NCBI RefSeq assembly: GCF_024323335.1
Contig: NC_066580.1
Coordinates: 256,160,977 to 256,224,976, forward strand
Reading direction: 5' to 3'
DNA length: 64,000 nt
DNA from: Lathyrus oleraceus
Taxonomy: Eukaryota; Streptophyta; Magnoliopsida; Fabales; Fabaceae
Under the pieces are notes generated by a model. It was given only the letters and a program-made list of their open reading frames with translations. It had not been told where the DNA came from and made no database searches. This document shows, piece after piece, positions 45,078 to 57,774 of this stretch; position 1 is the stretch's first letter, and the number at the start of each line of letters is the position of its first letter. Made by a program: the position numbers and the translations under genes.

Positions 45078-45656
45078 CGGTATTCAGACCGAAGTGGCAT
45101 TCAGGCCAGTTTCCGATTTTTAGATCGAAGAAGTTTCCGACGATCAGGTCGATGTACTTATGGCATGCAGGCCAATTTTCCGGTGTTCAGACCGAGGCGG
45201 TATCCAGACCGAAGTGGCATTCAGGCCAGAGTTCCCGGTATCCAGACCGAAGTGGCATTCAGGCCAGTTTTCCCGGTATCCAGACCGAAGTGGCATTCAG
45301 GCCAGAGTTCCCGGTATCCAGACCGAAGTGGCATTCAGGCCAGAGTTTCCGGTATCCAGACCGAAGTGGCATTCAGGCCAGTTCCCGGTATCCAGACCGA
45401 AGTGGCATTCAGGCCAGTTCCCGGTATCCAGACCGAAGCGGCATTCAGGCCAGTTTTCCCGGTATCCAGACCGAAGTGGCATTCAAGCCAGTCTTTCCCG
45501 ATTTTCAGATCGAAGAAGTTTCCGGTATCCAGACCGAAGTGGCATTCAGGCCAGCTTTTCCGATATCCAGATCAAAGTGGTGTTCAGACCAGATTTCCGG
45601 TGATCAGACCAACATTGATACTCTCATATTCCGATGCTTAGTGCGGCGTTCAGGCC
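45078..45656 (+). repeat. Ogre-B mini-hairpin array
   Basis: A tandem repeat of about 35-38 bp, each unit made of two small hairpins with the same kind of 6-nt loop: CGGT-ATCCAG-ACCG and TGGC-ATTCAG-GCCA. I count about 29 hairpins. Variant copies keep pairing: CGAT/ATCG (45114, 45499), CGAC/GTCG (45138), TGGT/ACCA (45568). Because the unit lacks stops, long open frames run through it in all forward frames; these are artefacts. Confidence 0.85.
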
Positions 45657-45678
45657 ATGGGTATTCCTGTGTTACCAT

Positions 45679-46133
45679 TTAAGAGGTGTGGTCTTTGTCG
45701 ATAGCGCGAGAGTGTGAGACGGGACCTTTAAGTCGATATTTTCTACATAACGTAATAGAGTTGTATTTAGTGCCCAAATTTTACCCAAGCCCTTAGGAAA
45801 ACGGAATCCATATCTTGGACTCATTTTTATCATAACTTTTAAACTTTTAGATATTAGTATTTTTATTCCTGTTCATAACCTGATAACCTTTAGCCTTAGC
45901 TTTGCATTGCAATAATAGATAACATTAGTTTGACTATTATTCTATGTGGGTTTGATAATCTTTTCAAACTACACATTAGACTGTGCACTTGCAGTCATCA
46001 TCCGGCAGACACGCCTGTCTGTGATCAATCATCTAAACCTATAATATCCGATAGATGGGATCACGACTCTGGGAACTTTGTAGGACCTGCTCTACATGTT
46101 TTTATCCTTAGTACACTCCTTTGGGATGGTTAT
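45679..46133 (+). repeat. Captured copy of the Ogre-B 5' flank
   Basis: 455 bp identical by eye to 31353-31807, the genomic sequence just left of Ogre-B, including its GTTAT target copy. It stands between the 3' UTR and the 3' LTR where the polypurine tract should be. The identical stretch continues 125 bp into the LTR, to 31932/46258. It is C LTR and leader sequence, not part of Ogre-B. Confidence 0.85.
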
Positions 46134-49100
46134 TGTCATACCCCGATTTTGCTCCTGAATTTTTTATGTTTGTTTGGCATGCTTGGCCTAACCTAACTTT
46201 GGTTTTACATGAGGTTTGGTTTTGATCCAAAGTCAGGGTGTTGTGATTGTGGATACCTCTATCGTCTGGGTCATTTGAACAACCAAGTTTCTTGTGTTTC
46301 TAACCACTTGTCAGTCGTGTTATTGGTTCATGGATACTATAACCTTATGGTCTTATTTCATGGTTTTGTTCATACACATTATCAGTCAAGTCATTTTCTT
46401 CTCAAGAGTCGAACATTCAAGCCAATTGTGAAAACAATCTCCAATCATTTTTTCAAACCATTTCAATCTATTTCATCCATTTTAAACCAGTACATGTGAT
46501 TCCATACAAGAAAAATAAAAAAATTGACACTTTTGACCAATTGTTGACTTTGGTCAACAATTGACTTTTTGGTCAACTTTGACCAAAGTCAACCCAAATC
46601 CATTAAACCCTAAATTCACCCATAATTTTCCATTGAATATCCATTTACAAGAAAAAATACAAAAAAAAATGAACTTTGACCAGTTGTTGAATTTGGTCAA
46701 CAGTTGACTTTTTTGGTCAACTTTGACCAAAGTCAATTCACCCGTCTTCTGACCATCCAAAGCCTAATCTAGCCCTTTTTCCTTGATTCTTCATCCAATT
46801 GCCATGTTGGTTGTGTTTTCTTTTGGTTGCTTCATTTCCAAGCAAGTGGCTTTATTTTCAATCTCATATGTACCTTGCCTTGCTTGGCATTTTGGCTTTT
46901 CAAACCTTGGTTTTGTGACACCATTGAATCCATCATCTGATGCTTAATCCAAATGTAACACTTCTTGCCTTGTTACTGCAGCAGACCGTTCAGCAATCCC
47001 GCGGCATACCATGACCAGCTGCAGCCATGTACCTTGGAGTAGCATTCAGTCCATTAACAAACAGCAGTAACATGTGTTCACCTTGGCATAACCAACAGAT
47101 GCAAGCCAATCCTGCATCAAACACCTGCAGAACCGTGTAAACTTACATCAGTTAACCAAGCTGCATCAATACATGTGACTCAGAACCAAGTGAGAACATA
47201 CTTGAAACACCTATCTAGCCTCATTTGCAGAACCAAAAAAATCAAGTTGCAATATCATAATTCTGCAGCACTGAACATCTGTTGCAACAGGAGACAGCAT
47301 AACCATACCTTTGTGACCTGAGATCAATGTGAACCTGTAATGCAAGAGCAACTTCACACATTGAGTCATCAATCCATATTGACCATGATGCTACTCCTCA
47401 TACCAGGGCGCATACTAGCTGAACCAGGCTAGTGATCCTGCTGCAAAACCAAGACAGAAACAGTCATCCATGAAGTTTGCAATGCACTCAAGTCAAGGTA
47501 ATCACAACATAAATCACAACCCATGGGATACATAAATCAGTATGAATGGGCATGGAACTAGCTGATAACAAATTGATCTTGCATATTGGAATTGAAACCA
47601 AGCCATGCAACCAAGGTTCTTAGTGAAGGCTAGTCAAACTGTTCAGTCCAAAACAACATGAAATAATTTGCCAGGTTATGCAAACCCTCATCATTAGCTA
47701 GTTACAACAGGTTGTATCCAAGGTGAAAGACAGAAACATAATGCAGAATACCTGTTAAACTAAACCTTACATCATGGTTTAAGTCCAAGCCCTTTGAAAT
47801 CTAGCCTAATGCAAACCTGAAGCTGAATCATGTTGCAAAATCAAGTTGGAATCATACTGCTGAACCTAGTTGAAACCCTGTTGCAGAAGCAAGTTGAAGC
47901 CATAATGCACAAGGCAAAATCTACTGGACAAAACATCGGCAAACTCAGGACACACCTAACATTGCTACAGTCTGGTCTAGAATTAACAGCATCTCACAGC
48001 ATCCTGCAAGCCAATGTGCGCATAATAACAACCCTGTAACATTATCCAATGGTAAACAATTCACATTAACAGAACCTAAACTGAATCCACACCCTTCTAA
48101 AAACCTTGCCAAGGTCAAAGGGAACCTGCAGACCACAACCATGGAAAACCTGTATCAAGCTGCTTCTAAGATCACCAAACCACAGTGCAAAACCTATAAA
48201 CAGTTAGAGCCACACCAATGCTTTGGGCAAAGGGCACAACATGAGTTCACAGACTAGACAAAACCAATTAGTGCCAACCTGTGCAAAATCAAACGTGACA
48301 ATTTACCCTATGCTGAGTTGGAAGAATATTTCCACAGAGTCCATCCATGTGCACTACCAAAAACCAGCTATGGAAACAGTAGGCTAAACATGCCTTAATC
48401 TTGCTTCATTAAGTCAAAGTTGTTTAAGCTTTGAGCTGTGATGATGAGCCAAATCTAGGCATGCTTGCTGCAACAAAAGAAATGAAAAAGACTTGTGAAA
48501 CACTGAACCAAACATATGTTACCAACATCCACAATTCAAAAGAAAAGGTGAAGCGATTAATCATAACCAACAAGCAGGAATTATCACACCTTACACTCAT
48601 GCTTTATGCAAGTCTAGCTCTGCAACCTCAAGCCAATTCAAGGTCCTGCATCATGGTTCAAACAGAGGAAATTGAAAAAAAGAGTACTTCGCCTGCATTA
48701 TAACACAGTGAACGTCATTAGTGCACCATCCAAGAACATCTATTGCAAGACATACATTATTACTTACCATCAAAATGAAACAAACAAGTGCAAGGCCAAT
48801 TCGAGCATGTTGCAGCAAACCAAGCTCACCATTTTTTACTGCGGTAAAAAAGGGACACATTAATCAGTCGAATTGCAAAATCCAAAGTGCAAAATCATTA
48901 ACCAACAGTCAGAGGGCAAAATCCAAAAATATCCCAAATTGGTATGAGGTCAAAGCAGAGAAGAAAGTTTGTGAAGGATACCTTTTCTTGAATCTAACAT
49001 GGATGGGGTAATTCTGTTTCTGAGCATCCAAAGTGCTTTGCAGAATTACTTTTCTGGAACATCAAGGACCCTTTTCAAACCCTAGCTGTGGAAATATAAA

Positions 49101-52100
49101 AGGGGAGAAATCAGTAAGAGAAGGGGGCGACGATTCGAAAGCACAACAAAGACCTGGAGGCGAAAATCTGAGAAGGAACCCTAAAAATCCCAAGAGTGAT
49201 TACCTGGAGGCCAGCGTTTGCACGTCCTACACCGCCACCACTGCGACATTTTGTAAGGACTTTTCTTTCTTTCTCTCTATTTTTCTCCTAGCCTGTTGTC
49301 TGAAAATATTTGTGAAAGTTGAGAGACTTTGATTCGTTGGGTTTTGAGAAGTAAGAGGGTTTCGTTGATGAGCGACGTCATAAGAGGGATGAGAGGGGCG
49401 AGTGCGTGAGGATGCCATTGTTGGGGAAGGTCTGAGCTCGTAAGATGCGAGAGAGAGGGAGGAAGACGAACCTCTGTTGTTTTTCTTTCGTTTTCATTTA
49501 TTTTCTTTCTTTTCTTTTTTAATTTAATTTTTTATTTTTTAGTTTATTTTACTGAGTCTTAACAGAGATAAAAAAAAATATAAAATGTTTATATGTTCTT
49601 AATCTTTTTTCTATTTATTTATTTTTTCATTCCGGTTTATATATTTAAGGTAGTACTTCAGTAGTATATAACCCTGAGTGGTTTGGTGGAGAAGGGAAGT
49701 GTGCATATTCTTGAGTGGGGTGTGTTCAATACTCATGAGTGGTATTTTTTAGCATTTTATTTCTTTCAGTTATATTATTTTTTCTTTTAGCATTTTTTAT
49801 TCTTTTAGTATTTTGTTAATATCTTTTTTTTTTTTATGTTTATTATAATTTCATTTGTTAGTAATGCATAGTTCAAAAACCATTTTTTCAAACTATAAAA
49901 ATCATACTTTTCTCGATTTAATATCGAGCCCATTTTTTACACCCTTGTAAGTCGATTGCTTTTTAAGCATCGCCATCAACCTCACATAGCTTACTCTTGG
50001 GCTTTCTTACAATGAGCCGGTTCCCTTACACTTACACTCATACATTGTTTAATGCTTCATCATTTCATTTCTTTGATTATTTGATTTGATCATATACTTG
50101 TTTAAATATCTTATTGTTTGATTGTTGCCTACTTGTATGATGTATGAGGCATATATTTATGTTGTTTGATTGCCATGACAACCCCCATTCATAACAAATG
50201 TATCCCTCTCCCATGAAATGTATAATATTTATTCTTTCATTCTTTATTCATCTGTTAATACAAGAATTAAAATGAACATTCGATAACCCTTTCAAAACAA
50301 GATCAAAACCTCGATCCAACGTCGAGTAATCATTTCTTCAAAACCTAACAGAACCAACACGTATTCATCCACCCCTTTTGTAAGTCGATTGCTTCATGCA
50401 TCGCCATCAACCTTGTAAGTCGATTGCTTTATGCATCGCCATCAACCTTGTAAGTCGATTGCTTCATGCATCGCCATCTACCCTTATCCCTAACCCTTCT
50501 CCTTGCTCCTTGCTCCACTCGTCAACTCTTGTTCCGATTAAGTAGCACCCATTAGATAGAACCCTTTGTATGATAACATAGGTAGGATTCCCTTATTCTT
50601 TGCATGCTAACATTAGGTAGATATTCCCATTCGTAAATCCTAAAGTACATATTGCATGACAACACTAGGGCAGAGCTTCCTCCACTTCTAGACCTTTCCG
50701 AGCGTCTCCGATCTTGTGGCATGTAGTCCGTCCTATTGCAAAGAGGTGACTGCCTAAGACTCGATTCAGCGAGCTGCGACACCTACTGCTAGGACGTGAA
50801 CACATCGCCCACTCTCCTCTGACACAACTGGTGTCCTCCTTTGTAAGTCCATGTTCAGATGGCGATCCCTGTTTAGGGGAACTACGTTGCCCTGATCCTC
50901 ATACCAGATGAGGTACGTAGGCAGGAAGTCGTGCGAGATCTCTCCGGGCGCCCTTTTCTCTTTTTGTGGTGTTGTGTGCGTGCAACCTCTTTGTTTCTTT
51001 GGACGTCTCAGCGTCTCTTCTTGCTTGCTTGATGACTTGTAGGTCCGAGTTCCCGACTCCCTACTAGTTTGCATGTTCATCCTTTCCCCTGTGAAGGGGA
51101 ACTACGTCGCCCTGATTCTCATACCAGATGAGGTACGTAGGCAGGAGATCGTGCGAGATCTCTCCGGGCACACGTTTCTTTCTTTTTGTTTGTGTGCTTG
51201 ACAGTTATAGGCTCGAGTTCCCGACTCCCTATTAACTTGTTTGGTTGTTGTGTGCTTGGAAGCTGATGTAAGTCCATCGAGTGGCATTCGGGTTCCAGTG
51301 TGCGTGTGTTTTGGTTCGGATGCCGATGTAAGTCCAGTGATTGGCGTTCGGGCTCCACGTTTGCCTTTTTGTGTGTTTTGGTTCGGATGCTGATGTAAGT
51401 CCAGTGATTGGCATTCAAGCTCCATGTTTGCCTGCTTGTGTGTTGTTTGTTTCGGCGTGCGCGAGCCGAACTACGGCAACTCTGATTCTCATGTTCAGAT
51501 GAGATACGTAGGCACAAGACGCGATGTCTTGCCGAGTTTGACTAACGACTAACAACTAATCCTTGTTTGCTTTCGCCCTCGTTGCGATCCTTTCTCTCGC
51601 CCTCGTTGCGATCGAGACCTTCCTTTTCTCTTGCCCTAGTTGCAATCGAGACCTTTGTTCCCGTAGTTAGTTTGAACTACGTTTTGCTCTGATTCTCATT
51701 CCCGATGAGATACGTAGGCATAAGACGCGATGTCTTAGCGAGCACACTTATCCTTAACCCATAGGTAGCCGAGCTACGAAGACTCTGATTCTCATATTCA
51801 GATGAGATACGTATGCAGTGGATGCGACATCCGTGCGAGTCATTTTCTTTGACCCCTTCTTTTAGTAAATAGTACATTAGATAAACATACACCCTTTAGA
51901 CAAGAACAACAAGAGTGGATCCCGTAGAGTACTACGGATGCGTAGGGGTGCTAATACCTTCCCTTCGCATAATCGACTCCCGAACCCAAGATTTGGTTGC
52001 GAGACCTTGTCTTTTCCTTTTCCTTTCTCCAGGTTTACTTCGAGCGTTTCCTTTCCCTCCTTTGGGATAAATAACGCACGGTGGCGACTCTTCTGTCATT

Positions 52101-52150
52101 TTCTTTCGCCGGTTGTTTTTTCGCACCTCTGTATTTTTCGGGCTGCGACA
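46134..52150 (+). repeat. Ogre-B 3' LTR
   Basis: 6,017 bp, TGTCATACCCCG to GGGCTGCGACA. It carries the same TATA box, palindromes and U5 modules as the 5' LTR (AGTA hairpin at 51922-51937). Confidence 0.92.
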
Positions 52151-52155
52151 GTTAT
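52151..52155. repeat. Ogre-B target-site duplication, right
   Basis: GTTAT, matching 31803-31807. Confidence 0.9.
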
Positions 52156-52450
52156 TAACCTGACTCCATGCTCGTGACTCATAACAAACCCTTTGATTCT
52201 CGGTTGATCCGATCGGTCTCGTCAAAATTAATGGAACTTGGGTGTTGATTAGGTGAAAACCATAATCCATCAAAATGGATGATTGATCTTGAAGATGACT
52301 TCATCCATACCTTGACTGTTGTTTGTGTTTACCTTTTGTATGATCCCTTGTGTGTGATTGATGGATTCATGCATACATACGCATCATAGGATGCCTCACG
52401 AAAATAAAATTTCAAAGAACTAAGGTCATATTTGCCAATATTTTCAGACC
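52156..52450 (+). other. C leader, second part
   Basis: Leader of element C, continuing from 31807 once Ogre-B is removed. It ends with a pyrimidine-poor ATATTTTCAG two bases before the ORF1 ATG, which could be a splice acceptor. Confidence 0.5.
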
Positions 52451-53808
52451 ATGGATTATGGACGAAGGAACACTAAGAAGTACAGTTTCAGATGTCCTGA
52501 CTTGAAGAAGCTAAGGAAGCTAGCATCCTTTTTATTAGATCCCTTGGATTTCAAACAATCTCATGGGAAGCTTTTATTCGTGTTGTCTACTGAAGTTGTA
52601 GAAGGACTCTTGAGTGTCTTGGTCCAGTTCTATGATCCTTTTTATCGGTGCTTCACTTTTCATGATTATTAGTGCATGCCCATATTGGAAGAGTATTCCC
52701 ATCTCTTAGGTATACCCATATCTAACAAGGTTCCTTTTAGTGGATTAGAGGAGTTTCTGAGGTCTTAAGTCATAGTTGATGCTCTTCAATTGAAGAAATT
52801 CAAGATCGATGCTAATATGATGAAGAAAGGAGGGATTCGAGGGTTAACTTATGAGTTCCTCATTGGTAGATCTACTTCTTTTGCTCAAGTTGGTAGCATT
52901 GATGCTTTTGAAGCCATCTTTGTCTTGCACATTTATGGTTTATCATTGTTCCCTAACATTGACAATTTTATTGAGTATAACGCCATTAGAATACTCTTGA
53001 TTAGGAATCATGTTCCGACTTTGTTGAGTGACATATATTTCTATTTGAATTTAAGGAATTCTAAGGGTAGTGGAACCATTGTGTGTTGTGGTCCTCTTCT
53101 GTACAAGTGGTTTATTTTGCACTTGCCTTAGACATCAGTCTTCTTGGATAAAAAGTAATATCTACGATGGTCTCAAAAACTTTTGTCTCTCACTGAGGAT
53201 GATATTGTTTGGTATGATTCTACATTTAATGGCTTGGAGATTAATGAAATTTGTTGTGAGTTCTCTAATATACTTCTTATTGGTACACAAGGAGGAATCA
53301 ACTACAACCCTGCTTTGGCTCGTCGTCAGCTTGGGTTCCCCTTGAAAGATAAACCTAATAACGTTCAGTTAGAAGGTCTATTCTATCAAGAGGGTACAGA
53401 TCCCCAAAGTTTTAAGAGTATGATGGTGCATGCTTGGTATAATGTTTATAAAAAGGGAAGAGTCGGGCTCGGTCCATGCAATTATGTAGCTTTTGAAGTT
53501 TACACTACTTGGGTGAAGAAGAGAGTTTTGGAGCTTAAGATTTACACGCTTTCGAAAGACCTATGTCTATGGTTGTGGCTGAGACATAAACTCTTCCTAA
53601 CCAAGATGTAGAGAAGTTGGAAGAAGCACTCACCAAGGTGAAGCAAGAGAGGGACCTTTGGGAAGAACAGTTCAATTCTTTGAACCGAAAGCATGTGGAG
53701 TTGCAACTTGAGTCAAAATACAAGGATGTAATCATTGAGGTTCTTGAAGAGCTTGCAGTGAAGAGGAAGAGAAAGCCAGGGGATTTATTTTCCTCTAGTA
53801 TGCCCTAG
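52451..53808 (+). pseudogene. C ORF1 (Ogre upstream ORF, DUF7745-like) pseudogene
   Basis: Starts at ATG 52451 and keeps one frame to about 53590 through at least four in-frame stops (near 52670, 52766, 53129 and 53155). A frameshift then leads into a charged coiled-coil tail (53617-53808). The middle contains motifs of the plant domain I know as DUF7745, such as FYDPFYRCFTF, an LEEY stretch and WYNVYKK. Ogre elements are set apart by this extra ORF before gag; its role is unknown. Its order here (LTR, leader, ORF1, gag) is what identifies C as an Ogre. Confidence 0.7.
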
Positions 53809-54283
53809 CCTTCTGGTGCTTGGAAGAAGGTCATCGATCAACTCGTCCTCGAGAAAGCATAAATGAAGACCACTTTTGAGTCGTAGATTAGGCGCATTCG
53901 AAAGAAGTATACACCCTTTGCCAGTTCAGCTGACGCGGTTGCTAGTGATCCCTAGGATACTACTTTCCTTTTCTCTTGTATTCGTATTTTTGGTTTCTGA
54001 AATTGTACTCAGTGTAATGCTTCCAAAAAATTATAAATAAAAATGAGATTTTTATGGTCAATCCAGATTGTTGTTATTGATTATTATTATTGATTTTAAT
54101 ATTTGAAAATAGGACATTGTATTTTCCTTGAAGATTAAAATAATAAAAATATTGCATTTCATGCATCATTTGCAGAGCAGGTTTCTTGCATTCAAGCTTC
54201 GGCTAGATGTCTTATTGTTCTTCCTCTTTGTATTAGACAAGTTGACTCATCACTATGATACTCACGATAATCATCAAAGAAGA
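53809..54283 (+). other. C spacer between ORF1 and gag
   Basis: AT-rich, no reading frame of substance, one degenerate ORF1 tail-like stretch to about 53950. Confidence 0.5.
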
Positions 54284-56557
54284 ATGGAACATTTGGAACA
54301 AGAGAACCGAGAGATCAATAAAGAGATTGCTAGACTCACTACTTTGATGGAGTTTGTCATTGTTGCTCAAAATCATCCATCTCCAACTCCTGCAACTCCT
54401 CCTCAAAGGACTGTCATATCTGAGATCATTTCAGCACCAGTGCCTGTGATTCCAACCTGCCAGTCTTCACCAACTATGCCTTCCGAATTCCCGTGGGGAT
54501 CCTTCGAATTTTGTGCCCGAGTGTTATGCTCCAAGTTTTGCTCCTATGCCGACATCTAGCCCAGTCATGTCTGTTCCTTCTCCTATTGTGCATACTTTGC
54601 TTCGTGTTGAGGAAACCATTTATCATTCTGAGCCGTCTGAGGACCCTGATATTTATGAGAAAATGGGCGAAACGAAGGACCAATTTCTAGAACTGAGAAA
54701 GGAATTGGCGACCCTGAGGGGTAAAGATCGTTTTGGTAAGAGTGTTGTTGAGTTTTGCTTAGTACCCAACGTCAAAATCCCTGTCAAATTCAAGGTCCCT
54801 GGCTTTAAGAAGTATAAGGGAAATACTTGTCCTCTGAGCCATCTTATAATGTATGCCCACAAGATGTCTACTCAGACAGATAATGACCAACTACTCCTCC
54901 ACTACTTTCAAGACAGTTTGACTGGTGTTGCACTTCGGTGTTATATGGGTTTGGACAGTGCTATTCTTTATACATTCAATGAATTAGGTGAGGCCTTCGT
55001 CAAGCAATACAAGTACAACATTAATATCGCTCCCGATCGTGATCAGTTGCGATCAATCTCTCAAAAAGATAAGGAGACGTTCAAAGAGTACGCATAGAGG
55101 TGGAGGGAGCTTGCCACTAAAATTAGCCTTCCATTGGAGGAGAAGGAAATGACGAAGATCTTTCTGAAAACTAAGAGTTTATTTTATTATGAACATATGA
55201 TTGCTAGTGCTCCCAATGATTTCACTGAAATGGTCAACATGTGGATGTATTTAGAAGAAGGTGTCTGAGAGGGCCGTTTGTCTAAAGAAGAGGTGTCTAT
55301 GAGCAAGAAGTATGGTGCTAGTTTCTCCAAGAAGAAGGTAGGGGAATCCAATGCAGTGTCTGTAGGGAGACCAATGAGGCCTCATGTGAGGAAGAATTCC
55401 TGATCTTGCCAGCATCATCAAGTATCATCAGTTATTCCAGTATTTACCAACAACTCAACAATTCAATCAGTACCAATTCATCATCAACGACAACATCAGC
55501 AGCAGCGTACCCACAACAATCACAACTATAACAACAACCAGCATAATTTTGAGAGGAAGAAGGTCATTTTTGATCCCATTCCAATGACTTATGCAGAACT
55601 GTATCGTTCTTTGGTTGTCAAGAATTTGATTCAACAAAGGAATCCTCCACATACATCCAAGCCTCTGCCATGGTGGTATAAGCCTGATCTTCACTGTGCT
55701 TTTCATCAGGGAGCTCCCAGCCATGATATAGAAATTTATATCCATTGAAGTATGAGGTCCATAAGTTTATCAAGAGAGGTGTGGTGTCCTTCGAGGATCG
55801 CGTGCCAAATGTCAAAGCTAACCCTTTGCCTGCTCATGTCAATTCTTCTATGAATATGGTAGATGGTTGTCCTGGTAATTTTAGGGTATTCGATATCTGT
55901 CATATTCAGAGGTCTCTAGTGGAGATGCACAGTGATTGTGAACATGACCATGATGGTTGTGTCATCTGTATTGTTAATCCACGAGGGTATAAAATTATCA
56001 AGAGGGACATTCAGAAATTGTTAGATGAAGGTGTTATTTAGATTACTCATCCTCGAGATATGGGTAATGACGTGAATGTTACTGTGCCAATGTTTAAGAC
56101 TCCAGTGTGAGTGGCACTCCAATTTGACAATAGTAAGAATGATAATAGATCGGTATTGCCATTGGTAATACGACTAGCGAGCCTTGTCCTATATTCATCC
56201 GATAAAGATGTACCTTGCCAATATAATGCTACTATGATTAAGAATGGGCAAAAGGTTCCTCTTCCCGTATCAAATTCAGTAGTTAGCATTGCAGATGCTG
56301 TTAAGGTGACCCATAGAGGTCGTGTGTTTGGCCCAGTATCTCAGAAGGTTGTGGAAGATGTTGTGGTTGGTAAGAAGGAGGATGTTCCTTCAGCTGATCT
56401 TGTTAACGCTCTTACTTGTCAGTCTGGTGAACCCAGCGGGATGAAGGATAATGATGATGATGATGAAGTTCTCCGATTAATCAAGAAGAGTGAGTTCAAT
56501 GTTGTGGATCAGCTACTCCAACACCATCCAAGATTTCCATCTTGTCTTTTTTGCTGA
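54284..56557 (+). pseudogene. gag: C gag and gag-pro linker pseudogene
   Basis: Starts near ATG 54284 with a coiled-coil N-terminus. A frameshift occurs between about 54480 and 54513, and the Gag core lies at 54720-55190. Stops follow near 55097, 55268 and 55402, then a Gln/His/Asn-rich linker. The zinc-knuckle-like box near 55695 has lost its last Cys (Tyr instead). Another frameshift is near 55745, after which the linker to protease runs to 56557. Compared with Ogre-A gag, it shows the same order of parts. Confidence 0.75.
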
Positions 56558-57198
56558 ACTCTGAGGCGCATAAAGAGGCTTTGCAGAAAGTGTTAGAGCA
56601 AGCATATGTTAAGAAGGATGTTATAGTGGATTAGTTTGATCATATTGTCGCCAATATCACTTCTTGCAATAATTTGAGTTTCTGTGATGAAGAGCTTTTC
56701 GAGGAAATCAGAAATCACAATATGGCTCTCCATATATCCCTGAATTGTAAAGAATATGCTTTATCAAATGTTTTCGTAGACACTAGTTTGTCATTGAATG
56801 TGTTACCCAAATCAACTGTGGCAAGGTTATCTTATCAGGGCGCACCCATGAGGCACAATAGTGTAGTTGTGAAAGCATTCAACGGTTCTCGTAAAAGTGT
56901 CATTGGAGAAGTGGACCTCCCAGTTAAGATAGGTCCGAGTGAGTTCCAGATTACTTTCCAAGTAATGGATATTCATCTGGCCTATAGTTGTTTGTTAGGA
57001 AGGCCGTGGATTCACGAGGCTGGTTCCGTCACCTCCACTCTACATCAAAAACTCAAATTTATTAAGAATGGCAAGCTCATTGTTGAGGGAGGAGAGAAAG
57101 CGCTTTTGGTGAGCCATCTATCGTCCATTACTTTTGTGGAAGCTGAAGAAAAAGTTGGAACTCCATTCCAAGCTTTATCTCTTGCCTATGAAGTGTAG
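56558..57198 (+). pseudogene. C aspartic protease, inactive
   Basis: The retropepsin-like domain is open from about 56674. The active-site triplet at about 56779-56787 reads Asp-Thr-Ser, where a Gly is needed after Thr, so catalysis is unlikely. The later LLGRPWIHEAG motif is intact. An upstream segment (56558-56673) has one stop. Confidence 0.75.
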
Positions 57199-57774
57199 AA
57201 GATTGAGATCCATGTCTTCCCTGAAAGATGCAAGATAAGTTGTTCAGGATGATGGCACCGACAAGTGGGGTCGTGTTTTAGAGCTCACTAAGAACAAGAA
57301 CAGGGCTGGTCTAGGATTTCAACAAGGGCCATTCAGAGGTGATGCCAAGGCTATGTGACAAGTTTTCCCTAGTGGAGGGTTCATTCACCAAGATGAACAA
57401 CACTCAGCTATGATCATTGAAGATGAAGATGAAGGAGACATCACCAACTTTGTGACACACTAACAGACTTGCAACAATTGGGTTTCTGTTGAGGTTCCTA
57501 TTGTAGTCCACCATTCAAAGTAATATGTCTTATTACTAAAGAATAGTCCTTCTTTTATGCCTAAGGGAGAAGTGAAACATTGTTGGGCATTTTCAAATTG
57601 TCTTCAATAAAATACAATTTTATTCATCCGCATTTATGTTGTTTTTACTTTTTGCTTTTCTGAAAATTGTAATCACAAAAAAAAACATAAATAAGCAATA
57701 ATTTTTCCCATATCTGCATAATATTTATTTTCACTTCATTTCTCTAAAATCAAAATATCTAATCATTATGAAGG
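57199..57774 (+). other. C post-protease region with probable intron
   Basis: To about 57460, broken coding sequence resembling the segment after protease in Ogre-B. From about 57470 an AT-rich, stop-filled stretch up to 57774, in the place where Ogre elements have a spliced intron between protease and RT. Splice sites were not fixed. Confidence 0.4.

Larger units (their letters stand above)
31808..52150 (+). mobile_element. Ogre-B: recent non-autonomous Tat/Ogre-type element
   Basis: 20,343 bp, flanked by GTTAT. The order is 5' LTR, PBS, leader, truncated gag, intron-like stretch, RT/RNase H debris, integrase C-terminus, post-integrase hairpin array, long 3' UTR, mini-hairpin array, 455 bp of captured flank, 3' LTR. 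I count about 38 substitutions and two A-run indels between the LTRs over 6.0 kb (about 0.6%), implying a few hundred thousand years. The interior has no complete enzyme domain, so mobilisation in trans is likely. It is inserted in the leader of element C. Confidence 0.9.

Noticed and set aside
44984..45682. Long overlapping open frames (up to 232 codons) in all forward frames
   Set aside because: They arise because the tandem hairpin unit contains no stop codon; the products are pure repeat translations.
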